The position numbers and the translations under genes are program-made. Shown here in pieces: positions 1 through 8,951 of a stretch of 64,000 bases of DNA. How positions within the stretch are numbered: the stretch's first letter is position 1; each line of letters begins with the position of its first letter. The DNA is from Candidatus Omnitrophota bacterium. Its GTDB lineage: Bacteria > Omnitrophota > Omnitrophia > Omnitrophales > Aquincolibacteriaceae. A model generated the notes under the pieces. That model did not search any database. It saw only the letters and a program-made list of their open reading frames with translations, and had not been told where the DNA came from. The DNA lies in NCBI GenBank assembly GCA_022711115.1, contig JAKLFP010000007.1:1-64000 (forward strand). Direction: 5' to 3'.

Positions 1-1
1 G

Positions 2-1546
2 GTACCTTCTGCCAAGAAAAGTTTTCTCTTTCGGCTTTTTAACGACGGGACTTCCTACCGGCTAGAGCTTTATCATTCTGAAGATGGCACGAGGCTTTCA
101 CCTACGGCGGTGGCTGTTGTCAACCCGGCTGTGAATACCTGGTATCACATTGCGGTCGTACGGAGCGGCTCTTCAATGAAATTCTTTTTAAACGGAAGCC
201 AGATAGGTACAACGCAAAATATCGGGAATGTATCATTTTTCAACTCCTCCGAGCCGCTTATTTTAGGGGCAAGCCATGGGGGAGCGATTTATCATTTCAA
301 CGGCTGGCTGGATGAGGTGAGGATCACCCAAGGGACACCATGGGTTTCAAATTTTACGCCGGCGACAACGGAATACACACGGGATGCGGCCACAAAATTA
401 CTGCTCCACTTTACAGAACAGGAATTTAAGGATGGGAAAGACAGCTCAGGCCCGCGTTCGGAAACAAGGGCGGCAAAAATCGGATCTATGGAACGTATCC
501 CGGTGAATTTTGCGACGGGTGTCCGTTATCTGACGGATGTGGAGTTTGAGGCAAGGATCCAGTCGATGATCTCGATCGCGCAGATCGCCGGCGGTATTTT
601 GAGGTCTGAACTCAGGGAATATCTTGTAAATCTGGTGGCGTTGAGCCCGGAGCTTGCGGATTATGCCCGGTTCGCACGGGTGGTCCGAACATTTGTTCAT
701 CTGAAATACGAGGGGATCCTGCGGGGCGTGTTCCCGGAACGCATGCCGAAGATTGACCGGTTGCTGACTCCCAAACAGATCGTTGCCATTGAGAAAGAAA
801 CGTTCCTGTCAAAACAGGAGATTCTGGATCTGGCCCATGCCTTTTTCTCTCAGCCCGCCCAATCCGAAAAACCTATGCACGCGGTGATCTTTATTCCCCT
901 AAGTTCGGATCTGAGTGTGACGGATCAAATGAAACTTCTTGAAAGCGCGGCTCAGGATGTTCATGCCTTTCAAGGCAAAGCCGTGGTGTTTATCACGTCC
1001 GCAGATTTGCCGCAGGACGGGCTTCGCGCGATGGCAGAGCGGACGCATGGCCGTCTTGTGGTGCTGGACAAACTCAAGGATCCTTCGGGGCTGGTCATCG
1101 ATTTTTTTGACGCGGGCAAAAAAATAGCTCCGGCCGAGCGCCGAAAAGTTTTTGCCGCGGTGCTTAAGTCTTATGAGAATGCGTACGGCCGCACCGGCCC
1201 GGCGCTTCGGGAAATGACCAAGCGCGCGCTGGTGCTGGCTCTGCCTCAGATCTTCGAGACCGAGATGAGCCGGATCAGCCAGGTGTCGCAGCAGTTTTTG
1301 TTCCAGCAAGGGCGGGGAGACCTCCCGTTGCTTTACGATGCGTATGTGCGTTATGCGATACGCATCGGCGGGCATCTCAAGGCTGCGGACATCGATGAAA
1401 CCCTACGGCGGAACCTTCTTGTGCGGGACAATCTTCCGGGCCGTCCTGGAATCACGCAAATTTCATTCACGTCCGAGGGACTCGACCGAGTGCTTAGTTT
1501 TCTCCAGGCCTTTGCCAATGTGAAGGCGATCGAAAAGGCAGCATAA
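2..1546 (+). CDS. LamG-like (concanavalin A fold) domain protein, 5' truncated by the window edge
   Basis: The frame is open from base 2, so the true start lies upstream. The visible N-terminal 120-130 residues look like the second half of a LamG/jellyroll (concanavalin A-like) domain: a WYHIAVVR strand, then MKFFLNGSQIG, and a GWLDEVRITQG strand, which is the usual C-terminal signature of this fold in secreted bacterial proteins. Such domains usually bind carbohydrate or act as structural modules outside the cell. The remaining roughly 350 residues are alpha/beta-like and I do not recognise them. They contain no catalytic motif I can name. A C-terminal half of this type after LamG modules suggests a large surface or secreted protein. 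The signal peptide, if any, is outside the window. Confidence 0.75.
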   Translation, partial: VPSAKKSFLFRLFNDGTSYRLELYHSEDGTRLSPTAVAVVNPAVNTWYHIAVVRSGSSMKFFLNGSQIGTTQNIGNVSFFNSSEPLILGASHGGAIYHFNGWLDEVRITQGTPWVSNFTPATTEYTRDAATKLLLHFTEQEFKDGKDSSGPRSETRAAKIGSMERIPVNFATGVRYLTDVEFEARIQSMISIAQIAGGILRSELREYLVNLVALSPELADYARFARVVRTFVHLKYEGILRGVFPERMPKIDRLLTPKQIVAIEKETFLSKQEILDLAHAFFSQPAQSEKPMHAVIFIPLSSDLSVTDQMKLLESAAQDVHAFQGKAVVFITSADLPQDGLRAMAERTHGRLVVLDKLKDPSGLVIDFFDAGKKIAPAERRKVFAAVLKSYENAYGRTGPALREMTKRALVLALPQIFETEMSRISQVSQQFLFQQGRGDLPLLYDAYVRYAIRIGGHLKAADIDETLRRNLLVRDNLPGRPGITQISFTSEGLDRVLSFLQAFANVKAIEKAA

Positions 1547-1611
1547 CCCTTTAGTATCGAATGAGAAGGGGGAGAAGGGAATTCAGGTGGCCCCCACCCT
1601 CATCAGGTTAA

Positions 1612-1785
1612 GCGCTCTTGCTTCAAAACCTCAAACTATTTTGTTCCAGACAGATATCCTTCCTGACCCACGGTGGTGTCGAGGCCAATGTTCCGGGAAA
1701 AATCGCGAGATCCAATGCAGTAGAGACTTATAAAAATTCTGATGAGATTACCATTTTTTTAAATGGCAGAAAGTCAGAATTTTAG
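1612..1785 (+). pseudogene. Possible HPr-like phosphocarrier relic with in-frame stops
   Basis: This is a 57-codon open stretch between TAA (1609) and TAG (1783) with no convincing start. It reads GKIARSNAVETYKNSDEITI followed by FLNGRKSEF, then a stop, then ILSLL and another stop. The pattern resembles the middle of HPr proteins (a YKNSEITI-type strand, an NGKK turn, and the SILSLL helix after it), but the phosphorylatable His region is not recognisable. It fits a decayed gene in an otherwise gene-free gap. The call rests on pattern resemblance only and could be chance. Confidence 0.3.
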
Positions 1786-1986
1786 ATACTATCTCTGTTG
1801 TAAAAACACACCAGCCCGTCGAGAAGGATTCATCAAAATTTGATCATGTTTAAAAAGCCCCTTCGTTTTCTGCTTCGGCTGGGGATGGGATGCTATGGTT
1901 CGCTATTGGAAGCGGTTTGATGAGACAATAAAGAGTTTAGTAGGGTTTTACATAAATCCGGCACATTTTTTCTTTATTTGCCCGTC

Positions 1987-2015
1987 TTGACGCAGATTCT
2001 TTGAAATGCTACATT
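1987..2015 (+). promoter_or_regulatory. Sigma-70 type promoter candidate
   Basis: TTGACG (1987-1992), a 17-base spacer and TACATT (2010-2015) fit a housekeeping promoter. Transcription would begin near 2022. This rules out a translation start at 2006 for the next gene and supports the start at 2096. Confidence 0.55.
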
Positions 2016-2095
2016 TAAGAAGTCGTAGCCTCGTATTTTTTTTCTTGGATTTATTTTGCTTTCAACGAAACCATGAAACATCTAAAAAGAAACTT

Positions 2096-2635
2096 ATGGT
2101 ACCGAGTCTATTCTCCCGTTTTTTAACGGTTTTCATCATCATGATCATGGGGATGCCGTTCTTTGCCGCCTCGGGTTCGGAGACCGCTGAGAATCCGGAT
2201 GTTATAAAAACATCCATCACTCAACCGGCTCAGGAGCCATCTCCAACAATTCCTGTTTCAAGGGCAGTTATTGCCGGAAGTGGAAAAGAATTGTTGCGAA
2301 CTAAAACCTTTGCTTCTTTGGATCTCGCCATCGAGCAAACGGGTGCTGAGATATCCGAAACGGCAGCCGCAGAGAATATAAAAGGCGCAAATCTCAAAAC
2401 AAAAAAAACGCAACCTATGACATCGAGTCCTCTTCCGGGCACGGCTTCAGTGCAAGCGGTGCAAACAACGAATCAGAAGCCGCCTTTCTATGTAAATCCA
2501 TTGTCGCAGACAGTTCGTATGGTGCGTGAACGGATTAAGGAAGTGCAGACTTTGGTGAGCCATCAAGAAGCCAATGAAGTCAGCCAGCCTCAAATAGCCA
2601 CGGTGCGTCCTGCAATCGATGCAGGCGCGAGATAA
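2096..2635 (+). CDS. Hypothetical exported protein
   Basis: The product is 179 residues from ATG 2096. The ORF is open further upstream (ATG 2006), but the promoter candidate at 1987-2015 would place the RNA start after that codon. The chosen start gives a normal signal peptide: MVPSLFSRF, a hydrophobic TVFIIMIMGMPFFA core, and a cleavage-like ASGS. The mature part is low-complexity, rich in Thr, Ser, Pro, Gln and Ala, with no cysteine pattern and no recognisable domain. It probably acts outside the inner membrane. It faces a second Pro-rich exported protein gene (2703-3713, minus strand) across a 67-base gap, so the two converge. Function unknown. Confidence 0.55.
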   Translation: MVPSLFSRFLTVFIIMIMGMPFFAASGSETAENPDVIKTSITQPAQEPSPTIPVSRAVIAGSGKELLRTKTFASLDLAIEQTGAEISETAAAENIKGANLKTKKTQPMTSSPLPGTASVQAVQTTNQKPPFYVNPLSQTVRMVRERIKEVQTLVSHQEANEVSQPQIATVRPAIDAGAR

Positions 2636-2702
2636 CGAAGACGAAAAGTAGCATCAAAGATAGACGAAAGAATTAATTGATGGCAATGATTCGAAGGCTT
2701 TT

Positions 2703-3713
2703 TTAGGGTAAATACGCCTGCATACCGACATTCCGAATCCAGCTTTCCCACTCATTCCAGGTATTTTCATCCAGTGACGCATAGCCGCCTGAGATCCGGC
2801 TCCAATTGATAAAAGACGCGGTCTTTTGACCGGCATTCCACTTTTCCGCAATGCCGCGCTCCGGGCTTCCATCCTCTCCGTAGTTGAGTGTCGCGTAAAA
2901 GGAAAGACCGGCTTTAGGTTCGTTGCCGATCTGTTTGTATTGTGTCCAGGAAAGTGATCTGGCTTTTCCGGTATCAAGATAGAATTGATAGATCATGAGT
3001 TCCCGGGTCGTTTTTTTGCCGGCCGGCTGATAAATAATATCGAAAAACTCTTTTTCCTTCACTTTCTTTTCATTGAAATAATTGAAATCGATGCGCTGGC
3101 GTATAGTCTTCTTGAAAATAAGATGATCCTCTTGATCGTATTCTTCAATAACAGTTTGTCGCTTGAATTCGTCGCCCTCATCCGAACGCTGGGTCAAAAC
3201 TGTAGCGTAATGTCCGTTGGAGTAAATGCGACGGCAGGATGTTTCGGCAGCCAGAGGATCTTTATTTGGAGAACATTGTTCCGAGACCAGCATAGAGACA
3301 TCATCAAAAGCTTCTGGTGTCGGCGTCAATTCAGGCACAGGGGGCTTGTCGGGAATCGGGGCTGGGGAAGGAGCCTGAATGGCTGACTTTAGCACTGTGT
3401 TCCCGGAATCCGAAATAGCGGGAGACGGTAGTGTTGTCATGGACGCTTTTGAGATGGGGGAAGAATTCATCAGAAAGTCTGTCGTGCTAGATGCAATCTT
3501 CTCCCTCTGGACCTGAGGATCATGCTCGGGTGGATTTTTTTCAAATGTATCTGCTGGCTGAGTCTGAGTTTTTTCAGCATGATCTATTTCAACAGGTTTT
3601 GATTCAGCGACTGCTATTGGAACAAAAATAAGGAGTAGTAGGCAAAATGCAGGAAAAATTTGAATTGTTCTAGTGAAGATTTTTTTTATCTTACCCATTT
3701 TTTCGATGTTCAT
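2703..3713 (-). CDS. Exported Pro-rich protein with unknown C-terminal domain
   Basis: The product is 336 residues. A signal peptide spans about residues 1-36 (basic MGKIKKIFTRT, then a hydrophobic core, then VAVAES). Residues 40-145 are a disordered linker rich in Pro, Ser and Thr (APSPAPIPDKPPVPELTPTP). Residues 145-336 form a compact domain with alternating charged and aromatic strands (RRIYSNGHYATVLTQRS, IYQFYLDTGKARSLSW, SFYATLNYGEDGSPERG). The strand-turn pattern resembles antimorphic YD/MORN-type beta repeats, but not clearly enough to name. A GAGGAA Shine-Dalgarno lies just before the ATG. It converges with the exported-protein gene at 2096-2635. Likely periplasmic or surface located; function unknown. 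Confidence 0.7.
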   Translation of the reverse strand: MNIEKMGKIKKIFTRTIQIFPAFCLLLLIFVPIAVAESKPVEIDHAEKTQTQPADTFEKNPPEHDPQVQREKIASSTTDFLMNSSPISKASMTTLPSPAISDSGNTVLKSAIQAPSPAPIPDKPPVPELTPTPEAFDDVSMLVSEQCSPNKDPLAAETSCRRIYSNGHYATVLTQRSDEGDEFKRQTVIEEYDQEDHLIFKKTIRQRIDFNYFNEKKVKEKEFFDIIYQPAGKKTTRELMIYQFYLDTGKARSLSWTQYKQIGNEPKAGLSFYATLNYGEDGSPERGIAEKWNAGQKTASFINWSRISGGYASLDENTWNEWESWIRNVGMQAYLP

Positions 3714-4036
3714 AACAGTTTCCTCTAACTATCTTTTACCTAATAAAAACAATAACACATACTTTTTAAAAATAAAAGGGATCTATGCAATATATTCACA
3801 TTCTTTTTATAACAAAATATAGCAGTTAAAACTATAAATAGTTATATAAAAATGATTTAATTTAATAAAAAAATTCATTATTAATAAAAATATAATAATT
3901 AAACCTTTGTAAAGTTAAATAATTTGTATTTAAGTATTGAATGTTATATATACTATGTTACAATTTTATCGAGAGTATATATATATGTTATTTTAGTTTA
4001 TTGCTATAAAATGACATATTTAAAAGGATGCGATCG
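3714..4036. other. AT-rich divergent intergenic region
   Basis: This 323-base gap separates a minus-strand exported-protein gene from the plus-strand EAL regulator. It is far more AT-rich than its surroundings, with runs such as TATATATATAT near 3976. Promoters for both genes must lie here. A weak candidate for the plus strand is TTGTAT (3924-3929), 17 bases, TATATA (3947-3952). No gene or structured RNA was seen. Confidence 0.6.
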
Positions 4037-6199
4037 ATGGAAAAAAAAGCAATCAAAATTCTTGTCATTGAGGATGATCCAAATTACTTTGTGTTATTGA
4101 GTGAACGTCTTTCCAATAACCAAAATCCTTCCTTTCAATTGACGCGAAGCAAGCTATTAAGATCCGGCCTCGAGCGGTTGAGGGAAGGGGACATGGATCT
4201 CATTTTGCTGGATTTGATGTTGCCAGACAGCCAGGGGCTTGCGACGTTTGCGATTGTTCACCAGAATTTTCCGGCGGTTCCCATTATTATTTTGACCTCA
4301 GTCGACGATGACGAGTTGGCGGCTAAATCCATTGCGCTCGGAGCCCAGGATTATCTTCTCAAGGGGAGTTTTGACCGTCAGCTTTTAATCAAAAGCATTT
4401 GCTATGCAATCAGTCGTCATCATGGTCAGATCCAGCTTCAGCAATATTATCTCGAGAACGAAGCCTCTAAGCGAACGCTTCAAGATAAGGATGAAAGGCT
4501 TCGAAGTCTTGTGGCGAACATCCCGGGGGCGGTCTATCGCTATCAGCTTGGTCCTAATGGATGGCAGGTTGAATTTTTGAGCGACATGATCAGGGAAATT
4601 ACGGGCTATTCAGCTTCCAAATTGATGGGGCGGAGTATTTCCAAGCATTTTGAGATGGTTCTTCCCCTTGATTGTTCCATGGTGCAGGAGGCTTTCAACA
4701 ATGCGACTCAATTGGGAAACGCCTTCAGCATTGATTATCGCATCCGGCATGCCAACGGGGATTTTCGCTGGGTGCATGATCAGGGCCGTGCCGTGAAAGA
4801 TGAGACCGGCAAGGTGAAGCATATTGACGGTGTTCTTTATGACATTACGGAGCGGAGGAAAGAAAAAGAAAAATATAATCAATTGATCGAGCATGATGCC
4901 TTGACCAATCTTCCGAATAGGCAGCGTTTTGAGGTGGCGCTGGATGCAGCGATTACGAATGTCCGCATCAAAAAAGAAAATGGAGCCGTGCTTATTATCG
5001 ATCTCGATCATTTCAAGCGCATCAATGATACCTTAGGACATGATAAAGGCGACTTGCTGATTCAAGCGGTTTCAGTCCGGCTCAAGAAGACCATCTATGA
5101 TTCGGATATGCTTACGAGAATCGGGGGTGGTTCTTTTATGATTCTCCTTCAGCGCATTTCAAAAGTTGAGCTTGTGGAAAATGTAGCGAACAAAATACTC
5201 ACAGCTTTCAAATCGCCCTTTTTGATTAAGGACCAGGAACTCTTTACAACCTGCAGTATCGGCATAGCCTTGTTTCCCACGGACGGCGAAAAAAGCGATG
5301 AAGTTATCAAACACGCGGATGCGGCCATGCATCTTGCCAAGGAGCGCGGCAAGGATCGCTACCAGTTTTATTCTCCCTCCATGTCGAACAAGAGTTTAGA
5401 GCGTCTTGTGATTGAAAACAGTCTCCGCCGCGCTCTGGAGCGCAATGAGTTCTGTCTTTTCTACCAGCCTCAATTTGATCTTCGTGTCGGGAAAGTAACC
5501 GGGGTCGAAGCCTTGCTTCGTTGGAAGCATCCAGACCTGGGGTTCGTCCCGCCGATGCAATTTATTGAAATCGCGGAAGAAACCGGACTGATCCACCCGA
5601 TCGGGGAGTGGGTGTTGCGGAACGCTTGTGAACAAAAAAAAGAATGGAATAAAATGGGGTTCAGCTCGTTGAGAGTGGCGGTGAATCTTTCCGCGCGTCA
5701 ATTTCACTATGTGAATCTCCTCGAATTGGTGAGGAATGTCCTTGCGAGCGTTCATCTCAAGCCGGAGGATCTGGAACTCGAACTTACGGAAAGTACGATC
5801 ATGAGCTTTCTGGAGGAGACCACAACCACTTTGGATAAACTTAAAGAAATGGGAATTCGTATCTCGATTGACGATTTTGGGACGGGATACTCGTCATTGA
5901 TGTATTTAAAAACTTTTCCGATCAATACCATCAAGATCGATAAGTCATTTGTTCGTGATGTGACTTTGGATAGCGATGATCGAGCCATCACGAATGCGAT
6001 CATTTCGATGGCGCACAGCTTGAAATTGGACGTGGTCGCCGAAGGGGTTGAAACCATGGAACAACTGGAACTTTTAAAATCTCAAAATTGCGATATTATC
6101 CAAGGTTTTTTGTTTAGCAAACCTATTCCCGCTGACGAAGTCATTGCCCTGATCTCAAACGGAGCTGCAAAAAAGATATTCAATATCAATCCCGAATAA
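4037..6199 (+). CDS. Response regulator with PAS, degenerate GGDEF and EAL domains (c-di-GMP phosphodiesterase)
   Basis: The product is 720 residues. I chose ATG 4037 because AAAAGG at 4021-4026 is correctly spaced for it and not for ATG 4028. Domains in order: receiver (about 1-120; acidic pair in VIEDD, phospho-Asp in LLDLMLP), PAS (about 155-280), GGDEF (about 285-445) and EAL (about 455-700). The GGDEF signature reads GGGSF (about 362-366), so cyclase activity is unlikely. The EAL domain keeps the EALLRW metal site, the LELTES glutamate, the DDFGTGYSS loop and VAEGVET, so c-di-GMP hydrolysis is expected. A cytoplasmic two-component output protein whose degenerate GGDEF may serve as a GTP or partner sensor (inference). 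No cognate kinase is adjacent. Confidence 0.93.
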   Translation: MEKKAIKILVIEDDPNYFVLLSERLSNNQNPSFQLTRSKLLRSGLERLREGDMDLILLDLMLPDSQGLATFAIVHQNFPAVPIIILTSVDDDELAAKSIALGAQDYLLKGSFDRQLLIKSICYAISRHHGQIQLQQYYLENEASKRTLQDKDERLRSLVANIPGAVYRYQLGPNGWQVEFLSDMIREITGYSASKLMGRSISKHFEMVLPLDCSMVQEAFNNATQLGNAFSIDYRIRHANGDFRWVHDQGRAVKDETGKVKHIDGVLYDITERRKEKEKYNQLIEHDALTNLPNRQRFEVALDAAITNVRIKKENGAVLIIDLDHFKRINDTLGHDKGDLLIQAVSVRLKKTIYDSDMLTRIGGGSFMILLQRISKVELVENVANKILTAFKSPFLIKDQELFTTCSIGIALFPTDGEKSDEVIKHADAAMHLAKERGKDRYQFYSPSMSNKSLERLVIENSLRRALERNEFCLFYQPQFDLRVGKVTGVEALLRWKHPDLGFVPPMQFIEIAEETGLIHPIGEWVLRNACEQKKEWNKMGFSSLRVAVNLSARQFHYVNLLELVRNVLASVHLKPEDLELELTESTIMSFLEETTTTLDKLKEMGIRISIDDFGTGYSSLMYLKTFPINTIKIDKSFVRDVTLDSDDRAITNAIISMAHSLKLDVVAEGVETMEQLELLKSQNCDIIQGFLFSKPIPADEVIALISNGAAKKIFNINPE

Positions 6200-6354
6200 A
6201 AAACCGCATCCTTTTGGGTTTCCCGGTTCTTAAAAACGATCTTTCTTTCCTCAAGCTCCTGTAGCCTTAGAACGATATTAAGCGTAGAATAAAACCATAG
6301 AAGTTGGTATGAGCTGATCACCTTGAGGGCTTCTGTGAAAGCAGAAGAAAAGCC

Positions 6355-6621
6355 ATGTCAGCATTCTTGAAGTTGCTCGTTTCTAAGGGGATGTTTTTAG
6401 CAACGCTTTTATTTCTGAGTTTTCTTTTCATGGGGGCTGCGTTTCTGCCAAGGTATTTGCCCGTGTCGGCTCCCGAAGTGTTTTGTGGCAAAACCTCCGT
6501 ATTAGATGCCCGCGATCCTCTGCAATTCAAAGAACGAACTTCTTTGTCTCGACAAAGTTCCATTCTGAGCCGGTTGCAAGAAATCATTCTTACCGAACAC
6601 GCTGTTTCTATTGCCGCTTAA
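6355..6621 (+). CDS. Small hypothetical membrane or exported protein
   Basis: The product is 88 residues. Residues 5-35 form one hydrophobic segment (MFLATLLFLSFLFMGAAF) preceded by a single Lys, so it may be a signal anchor or signal peptide. The rest is short and charged without known motifs. The Shine-Dalgarno is weak (AGAAGAAAAG). An inverted repeat CTTCTG/CAGAAG lies just upstream (about 6330-6347). It stands alone between the EAL regulator and the zinc-ribbon protein gene. It could be a real small protein or chance; composition and start context give moderate support. Confidence 0.4.
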   Translation: MSAFLKLLVSKGMFLATLLFLSFLFMGAAFLPRYLPVSAPEVFCGKTSVLDARDPLQFKERTSLSRQSSILSRLQEIILTEHAVSIAA

Positions 6622-6743
6622 AAATATCAAATTGTTCTTGAAACGGCATTGGAAATGCTTGCGGTATCAAAAGCGCCATTTCCCGCCGCAGGGGCTGTTC
6701 CATTTTTTAGGAAGAAAAAGTGGCATGTCTTCGTTTCTGCTTT

Positions 6744-6749
6744 TATAAT
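6744..6749 (+). promoter_or_regulatory. -10 box 11 bases from the ATG; near-leaderless start candidate
   Basis: A perfect TATAAT (6744-6749) precedes ATG 6761 by 11 bases. There is no Shine-Dalgarno sequence in between. An RNA beginning about 7 bases after the box would have a 5' leader of only a few bases. No good -35 is visible. Confidence 0.45.
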
Positions 6750-6760
6750 AAGCTATCCTT

Positions 6761-8065
6761 ATGATCTATCGATTTGTTTGTGCTAACTGTGGAAGAAAAT
6801 TCGAGCTTGAATCTCCCGAAGCGAAAGAATGTCCTTTTTGTTATTGGTCATCCTCGGTTAAAAGAGAAGACATGTTGGCTTCGGAAAAGAAAAGTGAGGG
6901 TTTTCCTTCAAAGCCCAGCAAAATTTCATCGAGGGAAGTCTCGCCAGGTGCTTTCTCCAAAAATTTGAAATATCTTTTTCGCTCACTGATCTTTCTCGGG
7001 ATTGTTTTTGGAGTTGCAGTCTTAGGCTATCAAGCATATCCACTGATCTTTTCTTCTAAAAAAAACGTGAAGCCTATTTCCATTCAGGTCTCGGGGAGGG
7101 AAGGGAAATCTGGGAAAATCTCGGCAAAGGAAATACCGCTGTCCCTTTCAGTTCAAGAAAAAGAGATTCTCAATCAGGAGGCGGTTGTGGCTTTGGACCG
7201 TGTCCCCGAACCGGCGGAACAGGAGATCCTGAATCGGACAGTCCAATTCCAGACAGGGTGGGTCGAGAGCTTGCCTTCGGTAACATGGACACTTTCCCAA
7301 TACCAAAAAATGATCCAGGAGCAGGAGCATCTTTATAAAATGCCTTTTTCACGCAGCTATAAAGGAAAGCTCGAAGATTTGTTTACGAAAAAATACCTGG
7401 GGGCTGCGGATGTTTTTGCGAAAGGGGATGTTCTTGCGGCGCGCAACCTTTGGGTGGAGTCCTTGATTTTTCCGCCGTATTCAACGGATCTCCGAAAGCA
7501 TCGTGCCATAGCGCTCACGATGCTTCGTCCGTTCATTAACGATACGCTCGCGAAAATCCGGGCGATGAACCAAAGTCTTTCAGAAAAAGAACAAAGGGCC
7601 GAGGAACAGACCTTGACTGGCGCGTACCAGAATCTAGCCGGTCTGATTGGGCAAAAGAAATGGGACGATGCCATTGCGGCAATCGATCAACTTGTCCCGT
7701 TGGTGGCAGAGCTTCAGAAAAAATCCAAGTTGCCGCATCCTCCTCCGCCTTATCCGGCATCTTTTGGTATGATCGATCAGGATCTACAGCGTCCTCTCAT
7801 GGATCTTATGACGGCGAATCCTTCCTCGATGGCGAATCTGCAGCCTTTACAGCAGGATCTGGTCGAAAAGAAAGAAATTTTAGAGACTTTTACGGAAGGT
7901 TATGTGAAACATGTGATGGAGAATTACCGGAAAGCCATGGAACTGATCCGCCAAGAAAAATGGCAGGAAGCGATCAATGTTTTGGAATCGATTCAGGGAC
8001 CGCGGGTTTTGCAGGAGGATGCCGCGCGAAAAGCGGCGATCCTCAAAAAGATGGCTCTTCGGTGA
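6761..8065 (+). CDS. Zinc-ribbon, single-pass membrane protein with helical C-terminal region
   Basis: The product is 434 residues. It begins with a rubredoxin-like/FmdB-type zinc ribbon: Cys7, Cys10, Cys24 and Cys27 in CxxC pairs. A hydrophobic segment about residues 72-96 (LIFLGIVFGVAVLGYQAYPLIF) is a likely transmembrane helix, placing the ribbon in the cytoplasm and the rest outside. The long remainder (100-434) is helical and repeats a tetratricopeptide-like pattern (RKAMELIRQEKWQEAINVLE near the end; KKWDDAIAAIDQL earlier). TPR-like regions usually mediate protein contacts. It is followed by two small overlapping genes with a signalling flavour. The family is not recognised. Confidence 0.75.
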   Translation: MIYRFVCANCGRKFELESPEAKECPFCYWSSSVKREDMLASEKKSEGFPSKPSKISSREVSPGAFSKNLKYLFRSLIFLGIVFGVAVLGYQAYPLIFSSKKNVKPISIQVSGREGKSGKISAKEIPLSLSVQEKEILNQEAVVALDRVPEPAEQEILNRTVQFQTGWVESLPSVTWTLSQYQKMIQEQEHLYKMPFSRSYKGKLEDLFTKKYLGAADVFAKGDVLAARNLWVESLIFPPYSTDLRKHRAIALTMLRPFINDTLAKIRAMNQSLSEKEQRAEEQTLTGAYQNLAGLIGQKKWDDAIAAIDQLVPLVAELQKKSKLPHPPPPYPASFGMIDQDLQRPLMDLMTANPSSMANLQPLQQDLVEKKEILETFTEGYVKHVMENYRKAMELIRQEKWQEAINVLESIQGPRVLQEDAARKAAILKKMALR

Positions 8066-8161
8066 TCGTATATTTCAAAAAAGATAAAACTTTCGATTTC
8101 ACGGCAATGATCAAAATAAAAGCCCAAGTTGCTTGATTCCTCAAATAAAACCAGTTAAGCT

Positions 8162-8578
8162 TTGGCCAGGATAGTCATGAACCGCGACGCTCTGAATTAT
8201 GGCGCGATCCGACAGGAGAAGGTCATTCATTCTTTGGTGGGCGATATGGCAACAGCAACGCATATCGTTAAAACAAGCGGATCCCTTCATGTGGCCGCAC
8301 GGAATTTTGACCGAGCTGCAACCCTTTTGGAAAATGCCGGCAGAGAAAAGCCTTTTTTGGTGATTCTCGACTTTGAAAAATGTGAAGCGGAAGCCTTTCA
8401 GACGCTCAACATGTTGCGACAATGTGCCGATTTAAAGAGCATCCCGGTTGTGGGTTTTTTGAATCAAGCAAAAGGCATGATGAAACCGGAAGCGGAGAAA
8501 GCCGGGTGCTTTCGGGTTTATTTAAAAACGGAATTTTGTAGGGAACTGCCGGATTTGATTGCGAGGTATGCCGTATGA
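8162..8578 (+). CDS. Receiver-like (CheY-fold) small protein
   Basis: The product is up to 138 residues. TTG 8162 would give MARIVMN, which looks like the first beta strand of a receiver fold. ATG 8177 has AGGA at 8168-8171 in place, so the start is uncertain. The pattern FLVILDFEKCEAEAF with the Asp at the end of a strand, then IPVVGFLNQ and a late Lys in VYLKTEF, fits an atypical receiver domain. The usual acidic pair after strand 1 is missing, so phosphorylation is doubtful. The stop overlaps the start of the next gene by 4 bases (ATGA), so the two are translationally coupled. Role unknown. Confidence 0.6.
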   Translation: MARIVMNRDALNYGAIRQEKVIHSLVGDMATATHIVKTSGSLHVAARNFDRAATLLENAGREKPFLVILDFEKCEAEAFQTLNMLRQCADLKSIPVVGFLNQAKGMMKPEAEKAGCFRVYLKTEFCRELPDLIARYAV

Positions 8579-8865
8579 TTTTACATTTTGGTTATGATAT
8601 GCCGATGCCTGAGCTGACGGAGTTGGATGCCGAGTCTGCGGTCTTTACTCCGGAAGAAGTCCGCATCCTGAAAATTCAGATCCGGAAGAACATGCGGGCC
8701 ATCGATGATTACGTCAAACGGATCGACCTTTTTGTCAATCACGAGCGCCATCCGGACAGGATAGGTTTGATTGAAAAACTGCGTCAGCGGCTTTTTATTT
8801 TAATGGAAGAGAACGACACTTTTCGGAAGGCCCTTTGGAAGCATTTACAGCAATGCCTCTATTAG
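8575..8865 (+). CDS. Small helical hypothetical protein
   Basis: The product is 96 residues. Its ATG overlaps the stop of the receiver-like gene (ATGA). The sequence is strongly charged and helical (EEVRILKIQIRKNMRAIDDY, RIGLIEKLRQRLFILMEEN), with no cysteine, signal peptide or known motif. Coupled translation with the receiver-like protein suggests they act together, perhaps as partners. No family recognised. Confidence 0.6.
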   Translation: MILHFGYDMPMPELTELDAESAVFTPEEVRILKIQIRKNMRAIDDYVKRIDLFVNHERHPDRIGLIEKLRQRLFILMEENDTFRKALWKHLQQCLY

Positions 8866-8951
8866 AAAAAAAGTTTTGAGGCCTTTTAACACAGCTCCGG
8901 CGACCTTATTGAAAAAAATTAAAACATCGACAGCATAGGAGTGTTGCATTC

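Larger units (their letters stand above)
1547..2095. other. Gap of about 550 bases between two secreted-protein genes
   Basis: Besides the possible HPr-like relic and the promoter candidate at 1987-2015, I see no gene, tRNA, riboswitch consensus or clear terminator. The stretch 1860-1950 is G-rich and then AT-rich without a recognisable fold. Confidence 0.5.
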
